NCBI GenBank assembly: GCA_030142905.1
Contig: JASJOG010000428.1
Location: forward strand, 62,001 to 126,000
Direction of reading: 5' to 3'
DNA length: 64,000 bases
Origin: Heliopora coerulea
Lineage: Eukaryota; Cnidaria; Anthozoa; Scleralcyonacea; Helioporidae
Positions 1-11,473 of this stretch are shown piece after piece. Both the position numbers and the translations under genes were made by a program. Below the pieces are notes generated by a model. The model was not told the DNA's origin, did no database searches, and was given only the letters and a program-made list of their open reading frames with translations. Numbering within the stretch: the first letter of the stretch is position 1; each line of letters begins with the position of its first letter.

Positions 1-1
1 T

Positions 2-115
2 GGTGAACAAGCTGTTAGTAATGAACAATTTCTTGAACTTTTTCGTGGTGACATTGAGGATGAAGAGTTTAATAGGTTCCAAATACAGAACTTTAATAAC
101 GTTATTTTTTTATAA
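2..115 (+). pseudogene. C-terminal tail of a Tigger/pogo-like transposase (fragment)
   Basis: The reading frame is open from the window edge to TAA at 113-115. It encodes a short acidic tail (motifs FLELFRGDIEDEEF and FNNVIFL). Tigger/pogo transposases usually end in an acidic tail, and other Tigger relics occur nearby at 8.5 and 10.4 kb. The fragment lies just before a region with Tigger-like subterminal repeats. No catalytic domain is inside the window, so the family call is an inference from context and composition. Confidence 0.4.
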
Positions 116-170
116 ATTAAATAAAGAGCTTACATTAAAAACTTTATTTACGTAGTAATTTTTCTGTGCT

Positions 171-375
171 CCTTTTAGTGTGCGTTAAATTACTTGTGCT
201 TAACGCAGGCTACGATGCTGCCAGCTTACAAATAGATTTGATTTATATATTTATTATATATTTTTAGTGCGGGTAATGCGACGGTGCGGATAATCTGATG
301 AACATTATGTCAAAATTTTGACAAAATCGTCAAGTGCGGTAATGCTCCGCGCGGATAATACGCCGGAAATTACGG
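171..375. mobile_element. Probable terminal region of a Tigger-like DNA transposon
   Basis: Short GC-rich words (GCGGATAAT and variants) recur at about 290, 335 and 350. The segment ends in CCGGAAATTACGG followed by TATA at 376. Subterminal repeats ending next to a TA dinucleotide are typical of Tigger/pogo elements. The coding fragment at 2-115 would be the end of its gene. The other terminus is outside the window. Confidence 0.4.
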
Positions 376-389
376 TATATCGAATTTGC

Positions 390-545
390 ACCTTAGCTCA
401 CCATCTGAGTCTCGGTAGCTCAATGGTTAGAGCGTCTAACCGGTCATCAGAAGGTTGCGGGTTCGATCCCTGTCTGGGGCTCAGAAATCATTTTCTGAGT
501 ATCGAGCTTGAAGATCGTTCATCTACCATAATATATCCAAGCTCT
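390..545 (+). repeat. tRNA-derived SINE, copy 1 (tRNA-like part 409-480)
   Basis: Positions 409-480 fold as a tRNA. The 7-bp acceptor stem is GTCTCGG/CTGGGGC. The D arm contains TAGCTCAATGGTTAGAGC (A-box-like) and the T arm contains GGGTTCGATCCC (B-box-like). The acceptor stem is lengthened by CTGA (405-408) pairing with TCAG (481-484). Related copies occur near 31.6 kb on the minus strand and as two half copies near 34.5 and 34.65 kb, so this is a dispersed SINE and not a functional tRNA gene. The anticodon loop is unclear (GGT-like). Confidence 0.75.
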
Positions 546-1231
546 CACGTTTATCTAATATCAATGTTGCTTCATACCACCACGTCAGATGATGCTCGCT
601 GCATGGGTCACATACAAAGCAAAAAGCTGACAAAAAACTCGCAATGTTGAAGGAGGGAAGTGAAAAGCGTAATCGTACTATCTATTCTAATTCTTTCGAG
701 GAGGGAGGTGCCCCTTTGACGAGCAAAATCGTCTAGCGTTAGCCAGAGTAAAATGATAGATATCTTACGCCGCCGGGAAAGAGTTAAAGTGTTGTCCCAA
801 TATTTTTGACCAGGATTATAGTTTCTTGCATTCGTCACTGAATCCCACAGTTGAATCGTACAAACGATGATTTCAGCCAAACAAACAGCACATTTTCAGA
901 ATATTTCGCGAGAAAAAAAGGAAACTACTGGAAAGAACTCATTCCCATATTCTCTTCTACAGAGACCGTATCATCAGTACTTTTTTCGACGTGTTGTAGG
1001 AATGCGGTATCGCCCCAAAACGCAACAAATTCTGCGTCAGAAGTCATAAATTCCAAAATTTCCCGGAGGGAGGGAATTCAAAATTTGTAACATTAATACT
1101 TCCCTCTGGCAAACTTTAAAAAACGCAAAATGCCATGAAACATACCACATGATCGACGCCTATCAAACTTTGATGAATTGTAGTTTTTCTATTCATTGTA
1201 GTCTTTCAAAGAGCAAAACACAAACCAAACA

Positions 1232-1326
1232 ACGTCATCTTGTTCGCTTGATATTCAAGTTATAAAAGCTCAACGTCGTCTTAGTCTTGTCTTGTTTATA
1301 ACGTGAATATCAAGCAAAGATGATGA
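1232..1326. repeat. Inverted repeat of a CTTGATATTCAAG family
   Basis: CATCTTGTTCGCTTGATATT at 1234 is mirrored by AATATCAAGCAAAGATGATG near 1306-1325. The same core flanks the centre of the palindrome at 10892-11140 and appears once at 3215-3235. It is a small dispersed foldback family. Confidence 0.5.
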
Positions 1327-2707
1327 CATTCTTCGGTTTATATTTTATTATTTAGTTTTTGAAATTGTGAGCAGGTAATAGTAAATAGTCTTTTCTCTTC
1401 GTAAAATCATCTGGAACTTTTTTACTTGTGTTCATATAAGGAAAGTTAAACAGAATTTGGACTGTACACTGTGAGTACAAAGCCAGTCTTCTCTCAGATC
1501 ATCTAAAACGGATGGTCAAAACCATGCCAAATTTTGGTCCAATTGCGTTCATAAGTGGATTACCAGTCAAAATCCAGTCCAAGATTGAAGAGGGCATGCA
1601 GATGTGAATGCACCTTCGCATTACGAGCTGTACGATTACAATACCTGATAAACAAGAAGTAAGACTAATGTGTTTGGTTCTTGCGCTTGGTTGCAAACTG
1701 CATTCTATGGTAATTAAAAAAGAAAGCCAAAGAACGAACATGAAAAGTGGCTTGTCGTATTAAAATTCACATTAGAAGCCTTGCCCTTTTATAGTTGGAA
1801 AAGTCACAAGAGAAAATGTTAGGACGGTTATGCGACCATTTTTATAATTTTGCCTCCTTATTTACAGGTTTCTTAAAAAAACCCATATATAATTATTCAT
1901 GAGGAAAACAGTAAGGAAAATTGTTACCATATCGTGCTTTTAAATGTGAGAAAAACGTGTTTACTTTTCTCCTCAAATTTCCTCGGCTTAGAAAACATAA
2001 ATTTTCGAAGTATCTTCGAGAATTAGCGTATTAAGGAGTTCGTTTTCGAATCATTTAAAAAATTCGCAACATCTACTTTATCGGATCTAAAACACTCGGC
2101 TTCGTCCCATGTTTCAAACCCGATAAATCAGCTTACCATTTTACTTTTACCTGATCATAACTTTCCAGGAGTATTCAAGGAGTTTTAGGAAAACTGTAAA
2201 TTTCATGGGTTTATCAAGCGTCCTTGGAAGTCAAAATTTGGTTCAAGGAGTATTTAAGGAGTTCAAGGAATAGCACAAACCCTGTCTTGTACACTTAAAT
2301 AGCGAGTTCTCAAATGTCAGTATTTTTCGGTATTTATTTCATCCCTTACTTTTCGCGACTGTCTGCTGGCACTGGATTTTGTTTTGCTTACCCTTCAATA
2401 AATTTCAGTTCCTTCTTTGTCTCTTGTAAATTTGGAGCATCGTGTATCTAAAATAATATCAATATTTATACGTAAGTATGCCCTTACCTCAGACAAATCT
2501 ACGCACATAAAGTTCCTAAGAATACAAAATCTCGCACAGTTTTATCGCGTGAGAGACCTTAACTTTAAGTCTATCGGTACAGCAGAAGGCAAACGTGGAC
2601 CCAAGGTTGCGCCAGACGGGTACAGAGGGGGTTAGAGTCCCCCCGTCGGAGAACCTTAGGCCATCTGTCGGAAAAAAATTAATAACTGGTTAGGTAATTT
2701 TCACTAA

Positions 2708-2721
2708 CACACACATATACA

Positions 2722-2774
<53 letters not shown>

Positions 2775-2776
2775 GT
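2708..2776. repeat. (CA)n followed by (TA)n microsatellite
   Basis: Simple dinucleotide runs are read directly: about 20 CA units followed by a TA run. Confidence 0.9.
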
Positions 2777-3147
2777 ATGTTTATTGAAGATGAATTTGTA
2801 GTAAATTCCAAATATTACTACATTATAACCTCGTTTTGTTTTCACTCAAATTTTGAGTTCCAAGATGTCACTCTTATTCGTAGTATGTTTCATATTACAC
2901 TTCTTAAAGTTATTGGCAGGCACTGGATTTTGATAAAACTATTCTGTTGTACTTTGATTGCACCAATTTGAGTTGCAAAACTTCAGCATATTTTGTCCAA
3001 CTCTTTATGCTGTCAATAACAATATTTGGCCTTACAACTTCATAGTCTCCCCTTCTGAAGTGTATATTCATCGATGAGGTAGCTCACAAGAATCTTCGAT
3101 TATATACTAATCATTGCGTTGGTGGACGTATATGGCTTGATGTCTGA

Positions 3148-3179
3148 GGTGGTGTTTACAAGGAAGTGTAAACACCACC
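3148..3179. repeat. Perfect 13-bp hairpin
   Basis: GGTGGTGTTTACA (3148-3160), loop AGGAAG, then TGTAAACACCACC (3167-3179). No coding context and no terminator context is evident. Confidence 0.6.
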
Positions 3180-3478
3180 ACAAAAAACAAGAGTGTACAG
3201 ACAGAGTCGGTTTTTTAACTTGAATATCAAGAACACAAGATGTCTATTTTCGGAATTTGTTTTATTTTGTATTTTCTTAAGTTGTCTGCTTGCCGTGGTT
3301 AATGATATTAATTAGTGATGTAATGATACATCGAACTATCGATAACTATCGCAATAATGTTGTGAGCTATTGATAGTTTCAATAGCTTCTGCACCTTTTT
3401 CTTAATATAATAAAGTTAATTTTGTCTTAATCACTGATTCGTTTACAGTCTGTGTCTTAGCCTAAGATTTACCAAATA

Positions 3479-4226
3479 CAGTAGAACCCTCGCTAACTCG
3501 AACTCCCAAGGGAAAGGAAAAATAGTTCGAGTTAGCGGGGGTTGGAGTTAGCGAGGTTGGTGTTGAATTTCAGAAGACTGTTAAAAATTGATAAGGTTTC
3601 GATTTCTTTTTATCAATTTAAAAACACAAGTCATTTTAGTACCCTTCGGTGACTATAATGACTATACCAGAATACATGTGCAGGTTCAGTGAATGTTTGG
3701 GTCGTGTACATACGCCTGTACAAATTTCTGAAAGCCCTACAAGATAAACTGGATTAACTAGAACAGTTGCTACGGGCTACTCAAGACTAATTTCTGTGAC
3801 AATCTAAGAATCATTTCATCGAATTATAATTGTGTGCGCAATATTTACCCAGGATAATCAATTTGTTATGTGGACTTTAAACCGCGTCACTCCGGAAAGA
3901 TGGTCTTTTCTGGGTTTGAATTACGTTTCCGTAGATTGTCACGTTATCAGTAAAGATTCAAAATTCCTACAAGTCAAACAGCGACGTCCTGGCACTTTCA
4001 GGCTTATCGACCGACGTTTCCAAAATAGAGTTCGAATTAGCGGGGTAAATTTGAACCAAGGGAGTATGAAATTAGTTCGAGTTAGCGGGGAGTTCGAATT
4101 AACCAAGTTTGAGTTATGTGGTAGTAAATGATAGGGAAAATGTGATCAAATCCAGGCGAAATTGAATTTGGTTCGATTTAGCGGGGAGTTCAAGTTGACC
4201 GAGTTCGAGTTAGCTAGGTTCTACTG
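3479..4226 (+). mobile_element. Nonautonomous Tigger/pogo element (748 bp)
   Basis: The left terminus is CAGTAGAACCCTCGCTAACT after TA. The right terminus, AGTTAGCTAGGTTCTACTG, is its near-perfect inverted counterpart. Motifs of the type GTTCGAGTTAGCGGGG recur near both ends (3522-3560 and 4020-4215), as in Tigger subterminal repeats. No transposase is encoded. The right flank has CA in place of TA. Confidence 0.8.
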
Positions 4227-4375
4227 CAGCTCTAAATTTACTTGTCAATTGTGCATTTCTTATATATCCCTTCATAGACTATTTTCAGATTTTATAAACA
4301 GATACTTTGAGTCTACAACTCAATTCAAAGTCTTTTGTTGCAATTTATAGAAACTTTGGGACTTGAAAACCCCTG

Positions 4376-4480
4376 AGAACTATCGCAATAGTTGCAACAC
4401 TATCGCAATAGTTGCAACACTATCTCAATCGTTGCAACACTATCACAGTAGTTGTAACACTATCGCAATAGTTGCAACAC
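4376..4480 (+). repeat. 20-bp tandem repeat, about five units
   Basis: The unit ACTATCGCAATAGTTGCAAC is repeated with few substitutions. It continues beyond the inserted hAT at 6080 and a degenerate form occurs in the second copy at about 9950-10010, so it belongs to the outer hAT-type element. Confidence 0.85.
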
Positions 4481-6079
4481 CAGTGTTCTAGCTAGGCCTA
4501 TACAAAAGGGCGCTCCGCCCTGCCATTTTCTCGCCCGCTCTTTGGTTTTGCTGAGCGCCCTGTGATTTTTCCTTTTCGCTCTCTCGTTTCTCTTGTCATT
4601 GTCGTGCGGTCAGCGGCATTTTAAACCAACTGGTTTTCAGCTGCTATGGTTATGCATCTCGAAGGGCAAATCAAATTTCTTGTATAGATCGCTAAATCAT
4701 GTGCTGTATGTTTACACGCCGTACTCGAATGAAAATATCCGCGATCGAAGGCTATGATTTCCAGTTCAATAATTTTTAACTCTTTTCAATTGGGATAATG
4801 CCTGTACACTGGATCAATGGTGGGGCTCTGTGAAAGCTCCTTCAATTAAGAAATCGTCACAAGAATCGGCATCGCCTTGGAGTACAGACTCCATTTTAAA
4901 TCATAAGGTTGGCTTCCGCAACGTTTGGACAACTAGTCGATCTTGGCTCAAGTAGGATGGCTTGAACAACACCATGTTGCGCTCCTTGTGTTCAAAACAC
5001 CGAATTCGTTCGAAACACGAACGTAACTCTCACCAACGTCCACTGTATTTGTCATACTAGCAAGCTTAGAAAGAGAAACTCAAGAAAGATGTGATCCGAC
5101 CGCTCTATGCTTGTCAAAATTGATGCAGACCTTCAAATTCGTCGCTACTCTTTGTCAAATGAGTGATGTTCTCCCACATCTTGGCAGACTTTCAAGGTTG
5201 TTCCAGAGACGCGATGTCAATCTCGCGCACATCGAACCCCTGCTCCAGTCGACTATCGAAACACTTGAAAAAAATGGAAACTCAAGATGGCCTGCATCTC
5301 CAACGCCTGGACTGGCTACTCCTCTGGCTACTACACAGTAACTGCTACAGAAGATGAAAAATTAACCTTCAAGCGGGATATTAAAGTAAAATTTATCCGT
5401 GTCCTTGTCTCCCAGTTAGAGAGCAGATTTTCGGGCACCCAAATTCTTACAGCCCTCGCAGTGTTTGACCCAGCGAACATGCCGCAGAGTTTCACCTTTT
5501 ACGGCGAGAAGGAAATCGAAGGTCTTGCGACACATTTTGAAGTTGATCAGGCAAACTTGGAAAGCGAATGGACTCAGTTTCGGGAAGTTATGGACACAAC
5601 CTTTCGGGAATCATCATTTGAGAAACTAGTCCACAGCATTCATACCCAGCAAGCCCTGAAGGAAATGTTTCCAGTATTCAGTAAACTCCTTTGCGTGGCC
5701 GAAACTGCCAGTATCGACTGCTGATTGCGAAAGTAGATTTTCGAAATAGACTGAAGACGAAGACACTAGGCTGTCTCATGAGAATTGTCTTCGAAGGACC
5801 GAACAGGGAGGACTTTGGCTAGGAGAGAAAAAAAGAACGCTTGTTTACCAGCGCTCACACAGCAAGGAAAGTGCAATAACGGAGCGAAACACTTATCTTG
5901 TAGACTGTTGACTCAATGAAACACTACTTTGTAGAAATATAAAGAGATACATTGTTAATGTTGCCCATTAAAATCGAATGATTGGAGTTCACAGTTTATG
6001 CATATTTATGAAATGCAAATTAAAAATTATAATATGGAAATTTTGCGCCCTCTCATCTTTCAACCTAGCTAGAACACTG
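4481..6079 (+). mobile_element. hAT transposon (1.6 kb) with a decayed transposase
   Basis: The perfect 16-bp terminal inverted repeat is CAGTGTTCTAGCTAGG at 4481 and its complement ending at 6079. GCAACAC is present on both sides (4474-4480 and 6080-6086), 7 of the expected 8 bp, although the target is a tandem array that itself contains this word. It carries the transposase relic at 5036-5724. Confidence 0.8.
5036..5724 (+). pseudogene. hAT transposase, C-terminal part, frameshifted
   Basis: From about 5036 one frame reads through LASLERETQERCDP and then FKFVATLCQMSDVLPHLGRL, a segment typical of animal hAT transposases of the ZBED/KIAA1586-like group. The frame then shifts near 5280-5330. 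Downstream, LTFKRDIKVKFIRVLVSQLE and FSGTQILTALAVFDPANMPQ precede FPVFSKLLCVAETASIDC just before the stop. That ending matches the start of the family's C-terminal dimerisation block but stops short. The N-terminal BED finger and the first catalytic region are missing or unrecognisable, so the copy is inactive. Confidence 0.7.
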
Positions 6080-6149
6080 GCAACACTATCATAATACTAT
6101 CCCAACAGCATATCAACTCTAATACTATTTCAATAGATAAAATTTTCGG

Positions 6150-7401
6150 GGTATTCCATACTGAATTTTCCGAATGTCCACCATACCTCACCAAATTGCT
6201 TCATTTTTCCACCAATAAGTTCCCATCATATGACTAACACACTGGCCAGTTTTTAGCTTTTTAGATTAAACCCTTCAGTTTTTATGAGCATTTCAAATTT
6301 GTCTGTTTCCCCCCATATCGCACCTAAAAATAACTAGGCTTTTTCCATTACGAATTACGTACTCATAAAATTACTGATAGATAGCCAGAAAATTATTCTA
6401 AAAGGCTAAAAATCACTGCCTGACCATTTCTCCATGTGAGGAATCCATTTTTAAGTCTAGAACAACTCATTTCATCAGGATCTGGGTGTAAGTTTAATTT
6501 AAAGTTAGGTATATTTTTGCACATGGATTTGTTTTTTATCCAGTACCAGTGCTACAATAAGCCTATTGTTGACAGTGAGGTTACGTACCAAATCCTCTGA
6601 CTAGTGTGTATACGTTTGTCCATATACACATAGTTTATATGCATGATTGGTTTTTAAGGGCCCGGAATCCCTTCATATAAATAAGTGCTTGTGAGTTTTT
6701 GCCTTATTTTGGCCATTTTTACTAGAATATACGATTTTACGAGCTATAATACTCACAGTAGTTGGGATTTATGATGAGCTAAATATCAATAAAGGTTTGC
6801 AACACGCTCAGTAAAATCGTATATTCTTGTAAAAATGACCAAAATAAGGCAAAAACTCGCAAGCACTATTTTATATGAAGGGATTCGGGGCCCTTAAAAA
6901 CCAATCATGCGTATAAACTATGTGTATATGGACAAACTCATATACACTAGTCAGAGGATTTGTGCATAGCCTCATTGTCAACAATAGGCTTATTGTAGCA
7001 CTGGTACTGGATAAAAAAAATCCATGTGCAAAAACTTACCTAACTTTAAATTGAAATTACACCAATTTCCTGATGAAATGAGTTGTTTTAGACTTCAAAA
7101 ACAGATTTTTCCCATGGAAAAATGGTCAGGTAGGGATTTTTAGCCTTTTAGAATAATTTTCTGGCTATCTATCAGTAATTTGATGAGTACGTAAGTCGTA
7201 ACGCAAAATCCTAGTTATTTTTCGGTGCAACATGGGGAAAAAAACAGGCAAATTTGAAATGCTCATAAAAACTGATGGGTTTAACTTAAAAAGCTAAAAA
7301 CTGGCCAGTGTGTTAGTCATATGATGAAGACTTATTGGTGCAAAAATGAAGCAATTTGGTGAGGTATGGTGGACAATTGGAAAATGTCAGTATGGAATAC
7401 C
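6150..7401. mobile_element. Foldback element with arms of about 600 bp
   Basis: The sequence is its own reverse complement around position 6775.5. GGTATTCCATACTGA at the left end mirrors the right end, and 6720-6740 mirrors 6811-6831. The arms are nearly identical with scattered differences, separated by an unpaired centre at about 6745-6808. There is no coding capacity. It lies inside the outer hAT-type element. Confidence 0.8.
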
Positions 7402-7431
7402 ACTTCGACGATAGTCATCCCTAATATTAAC

Positions 7432-8544
7432 GCAACAAATGTTATGAATGTAGGAGCTTGGACATAAGTTAAATGATCGATAAACTTACGTTAAGCCCTA
7501 ACCTTAGAGAAATCGGTTTCAGGGACCAGTTTTTCTGAGGCAAAGGCTTGAGAGCGTACATCGATCATCTAAGATACCTCCAAGCTCCCACATTTACAGC
7601 ATTTGTCCCAAAAATGTATTGTGTCCTCCATCGTTTTCGCGGAATTCGTAGACCAGGTCTGCCTGATCTTTGACCACTCAGTGTCTGAATCACCATTGTT
7701 TTTGCAATGGAACAATTACTTCGTACTTTGCCAAACTTGCCGAAAGCACGGGATAAACTGACATTTTAACGAAGGCGCAGGCGTCTTCCATTTATTCGCT
7801 AGTGTTAGTCTCCTACTACGCGTATAGAGCGACGTATCTTAACTGTTCATACTCCGTCCGTCTCAGTAATTCGCAAGGAACTGCTGGCAGAAATATTACT
7901 TGGTTTTTCATCCAGAGGAGGCAACTCGAAAATCGAAAAACTGGTCCCGGATGAACACGGGGTAATTCAACTTCCGTTCTGCATCGTCGGTGTGTGACTC
8001 AGCGGCTTTGGCACCAGCAGAGGCAGTGGGATCTCCGCCCTCTGCCGTACTTCAGCCCAGTCTCAATCGTTGAACAGATGAACAGCATCATTTGACAAAA
8101 CGTGGGAAAAAGGTCAATCAAATCATCAACTTAAGGGAAATCAAGGCTCCCACATGTGATCGGTTGTTCCTGAAGTGATATACGTAAGTGAACGGTTAAC
8201 CACCCCCCTTAGTTGCATAACTTTCGTTTATGGGGGTGGGCGGTTACGCGGTCAATGGGTGCTTACAAGAGACGAACTTTATCTTCGGGGGGGAAAAAAA
8301 GCAGTAAATGAAAACAAGGCTAACCAGACAGTTTTACGACTTTTAAATGACGTATACACTTTAATTGCATAAAACCAAATTTAAAATGTGAACATCAATA
8401 TCTTGAAATCATGTTCACCAAACCCGTCAAATCTCATTCGAAATCTGTATCACTATCAAACTACAAGTTTCCAAGTTCTGCACGCAAATGAAAGTAAATT
8501 AATTGTAAACAAATTCCACACATTTGAAAAGCACCCAGCAAAGT
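7432..8544. other. No gene recognised
   Basis: I see no supported gene. A short GC-rich inverted repeat (CCACCCCCCTT against GGGGGTGGG) lies at 8201-8250. Confidence 0.4.
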
Positions 8545-8963
8545 CTAAATGTCATATTCATCAAACTCGTCAAAATCTAATTCGTTATCAAACAATAAGT
8601 CTCCAAGTTCTCCTCTTAAGTCACCTTCGTTGAGCGAAGGAAATTTTTCAGAAACTCGATCATCTGTGCCGTCAAGGATGTTTGATATGCCACTGGACAG
8701 GAAGGCATCAATGATCGTCTGTTCGCTAATATTTTCCCACGCTCTGCTTATCCAGATGAGGTTTTGGCGGAGTTTACTTTTCATTTTTGAAGTGCCAACA
8801 TTGTCCAGAAGTAGAGTGTCGTAAACAGAGTTCGATTCTAGCACCCGCCTTCGGTCCACCCCAAATCTCTCGCACTGTTGTCGAAATGTTGTGTCCATTT
8901 GACCGATGCCATTGTACTACATTTACCTTCTCGTCAACCATGTATTGCCTCAATTTAAGCGGC
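8545..8963 (-). pseudogene. Tigger/pogo transposase with the catalytic core deleted
   Basis: On the minus strand the frame from about 8963 reads LRQYMVDEKVNVVQWHRSNG, the start of a CENP-B/Tigger N-terminal helix-turn-helix. After a frameshift near 8870 it continues GVDRRRVLE. It then passes directly to IWISRAWENISEQTIIDAFL and an acidic tail, the C-terminal segment of Tigger transposases. The roughly 250-residue DDE core is absent. This is an internally deleted, nonautonomous derivative with a frameshift. Confidence 0.65.
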
Positions 8964-8965
8964 AT

Positions 8966-9917
8966 GATCCCTGTCCAAAACTTACTGAATTATTCATTAG
9001 TGAGTGGTGTTGCGTGCATATTTATAGTGTATTTGCACAATGGCGATAAGCAGGGCGGACGTCTGCGAAGACATCTCGTTAACTGAGCAGGCCAGGATCA
9101 AAATTTGCGAATTGTGATTAGTTATTACCAAGGCGAACCTCTGCGAAAACATCTCGTAATCTCTGAGTAAATGCTTAAAAATAGACACCGGGAAAATACT
9201 TTCATTAGGAAATGGGGAGTGGGCATTTATCCAAACATGGGCGCCTAACCGGTCAATTACGGTGGTTGCGAAATTTCAAAATATCAGGCAGTGTCGCTTC
9301 AGGCACGAGGGTGTTCTGCTGGGTTGCCTGGTTCACTGAAACTCGGTGAACCACGTCCAGTCCTCTCAAAATACTGTAGTAATTAGCCCATTGTTTTTAG
9401 AAATAGATGCAAGCATGTACTTAAAAGTATAACAATAGCAGGCGTGCAACTCTGGTCAATTGAGGAAGGTGCAATATAAATAGATATTATTTCTGATATA
9501 CTGTACGTGTGCGGCAGCCTAAGAGAAGGAGTAGACAAGAAGGACTTCTAAGAAACATTGCAAGTTGATTATTAACACATAATTTTATTGTTTTCCCATT
9601 GGCACAGTCGACCTTCCCACAAGATTAGTACGCTGAAATCATTATGTTTTGGAGGCTGCTTAATATGGTTTTGAAAGCGATGTTGAAAGCTGCAGAAAAT
9701 GGGCTCGCAGCCCCATGCGACTCACTGACCACACTTTGCCAACATATGTTACAGACAGACATATTGAATACTAGTGTCAACAGTGGTAATGGGATTAAAC
9801 GTTTTAAAATTTAAGTTCAGGGCTTTTGGCTTAAATCAGTTCGTTGGTCATGAAGAAAATGCCCAGTCAACACAAAACAGTACAGTAATGGAACCACGGA
9901 AATCTAACTGAAAGGGT
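8966..9917. other. No gene recognised; one short direct repeat
   Basis: Two related words (CTCTGCGAAAACATCTCGT and GTCTGCGAAGACATCTCGT) lie at 9061 and 9133. Nothing else is recognised. Confidence 0.4.
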
Positions 9918-10400
9918 TAGGAATGACTATTGTGGAAACTTTGTATATGCTATAGCAATAGTATTGTGATAGTGTTGCAACTCAATTGTGATATTATTGC
10001 GATAGTTTTCAGGGGTATTCAAGTCCCAGTGTTTCTATAAATGTCAACAAAAGACTTTGAATTAAGTCGTAGACATGAAATATCCGTTGATAAAATCTGA
10101 ATTGAAAATGCTCTTTTGAAGGATGTATGATATTATAAGCAAGTCGCTTATATGCAAAAGCCGTTTATATGCAAAGATTTTAGAAATCCAAAACCAAACC
10201 TTAAGAAAATTCCTTTTTTTAATCCGCTTATATGCAAATCACTTATATGCAAAAGTCGGTTATATGCAAAAGAAAAATTGAAAATTTTGCGCTAAAATCG
10301 CTTATATGCAAAGAAAAATTTTCAATGCATTGCTGCAAATCCTCCTTTCCTTTCGAAAGTATTTCAACGTTTCAATGATTGGAAACAGTAGAAAACCAAG

Positions 10401-10930
10401 ATGCTTGCGCGGTTACAAAACTTTACCGTGTACGAAGATGCGAGTGAATTTTCTAAGACGTTCGATTTGCTGGATGCTATGAATACGATTGTCGCCTGCT
10501 GGTCTGAGATAACCACAAAAACAATCGCAAACTGTTTCCGCCATGCAGGTTTTGTGTCCAAATATGATAGCGATGAAGATTCGTGGGCGGAAGATGATGA
10601 TATTCTGTTGGCTCAACTGTTGGCGGCTCCACGTGGTATGGATCAGCAAACTTTCGATGAAATTATATCTGCAGACAACTTTCTCGAAACAGCGCCACCA
10701 GTTGATGAGAACTCAATAATCAACGAGTAACAAAGCATCCAGGAGAGTGACGACGAGCCTGAACCAAAGCCCGTAATAACTCATGCTCAATTTATTTCTA
10801 ATTTAGCCGACATAAAGGACTATCTTTGTTTGCACGGCTTCAAAGACTGGAAATCATTCAACTCTCTTACAAATACCACAACCAGAGGACAATTTGAAAA
10901 AGTAAAGAATGAAACACAGACCGAAAATTG
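10401..10930 (+). pseudogene. Tigger transposase, C-terminal third
   Basis: The frame opens with ATG at 10401. It reads LLDAMNTIVACWSEITTKTI and NCFRHAGF, the well-known C-terminal block of Tigger/pogo (DDE_1) transposases, followed by a long acidic tail. A TAA at 10728-10730 interrupts the frame, which otherwise continues through SIQESDDEPEPKPVI and ADIKDYLCLHGF. The DNA-binding and catalytic domains are missing. Only about 260 bp separate the left terminus from this block, so the element is internally deleted. Confidence 0.7.
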
Positions 10931-11140
10931 TCATCTCTAGTGTGACTTGATATTCAAGTTGGAACAAGAAACGGACAAGTTGAAAAACGGTAATATTTCG
11001 GTTCTATTTCAGAGTCATCATCAGACGAAATAGAGCCGAAATATTACCGTTTTTCAACTTGTCTGTTTCTTGTTCCAACTTGAATATCAAGTCACAAGAT
11101 GACAATTTTCCGTCTGTGTTTTATTCTTTCTCTTTCAAAT
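10892..11140. mobile_element. Palindromic foldback element (about 250 bp)
   Basis: The arms 10892-11006 and 11026-11140 are almost perfect reverse complements around 11016. The inner arms contain CTTGATATTCAAGTTGG and AACGGTAATATTTCGG. The centre contains TCATCATCAG. It sits in the tail of the Tigger coding relic. Confidence 0.85.
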
Positions 11141-11394
11141 ATTTCCACCGATGTGTGTTCAAATGTTGCAAAAAAGCAAACATTAATTGTTATTTCCAAA
11201 CCTAAGAACAGCTATCTTGTATATTTTAGTTTATTAATATATTATTTATAATATATTAATAATTATATATTAATAATTTATAATAATTATATATTAGTTT
11301 ATTAATAAATACAATTTTTTCTGGTTTTGGTATTTAATCTTTGGTCATTTGTCTATTACGCTAATAATTAATAATATACGCTAACAATATCAAG
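11141..11394. repeat. AT-rich low-complexity tract
   Basis: Repeated TTAATAATATATTA-type words fill 11225-11310. No gene is present. Confidence 0.7.
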
Positions 11395-11473
11395 TCAGAT
11401 CACTCAGTATCGTTCAACCCAGAAGACCAAATTTGAACTGACGCATAAGAAGAACCAAGGAGACATCACTCCA

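Larger units (their letters stand above)
546..3304. other. No gene recognised; small inverted repeats only
   Basis: I see no supported coding gene. There is an inverted repeat at 1232-1326 built on CTTGATATTCAAG, a word shared with 3215-3235 and with the palindrome at 10.9-11.1 kb. There is also a microsatellite at 2708-2776 and a perfect 13-bp hairpin with a 6-nt loop at 3148-3179. Short ORFs here have no recognisable motifs. Confidence 0.5.
3313..7423 (+). mobile_element. hAT-type nonautonomous element, copy 1, carrying three nested insertions
   Basis: The element starts TAGTGATGTAATGATACATC and ends GATAGTCATCCCTA. The flanks are ATATTAAT (3305-3312) and ATATTAAC (7424-7431), a 7-of-8 match to an 8-bp target duplication as expected for hAT. 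Its own sequence surrounds a Tigger derivative (3479-4226), a 20-bp tandem array, a second hAT (4481-6079) and a foldback element (6150-7401). An inverted second copy lies at 9918-15622 and shares the stretches 3330-3478, 4240-4400 and 6085-6110. No transposase is seen in its own sequence. Confidence 0.7.

Noticed and set aside
409..480. A functional tRNA gene
   Set aside because: The anticodon stem is imperfect, the unit is dispersed with a shared tail and lengthened acceptor, so it is a SINE.
10139..10320. Regularly recurring GCTTATATGCAAA words resembling a CRISPR array
   Set aside because: Spacers are irregular and short, the context is eukaryotic, and the same words occur inverted at 15.3 kb. 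They are Tigger subterminal repeats.
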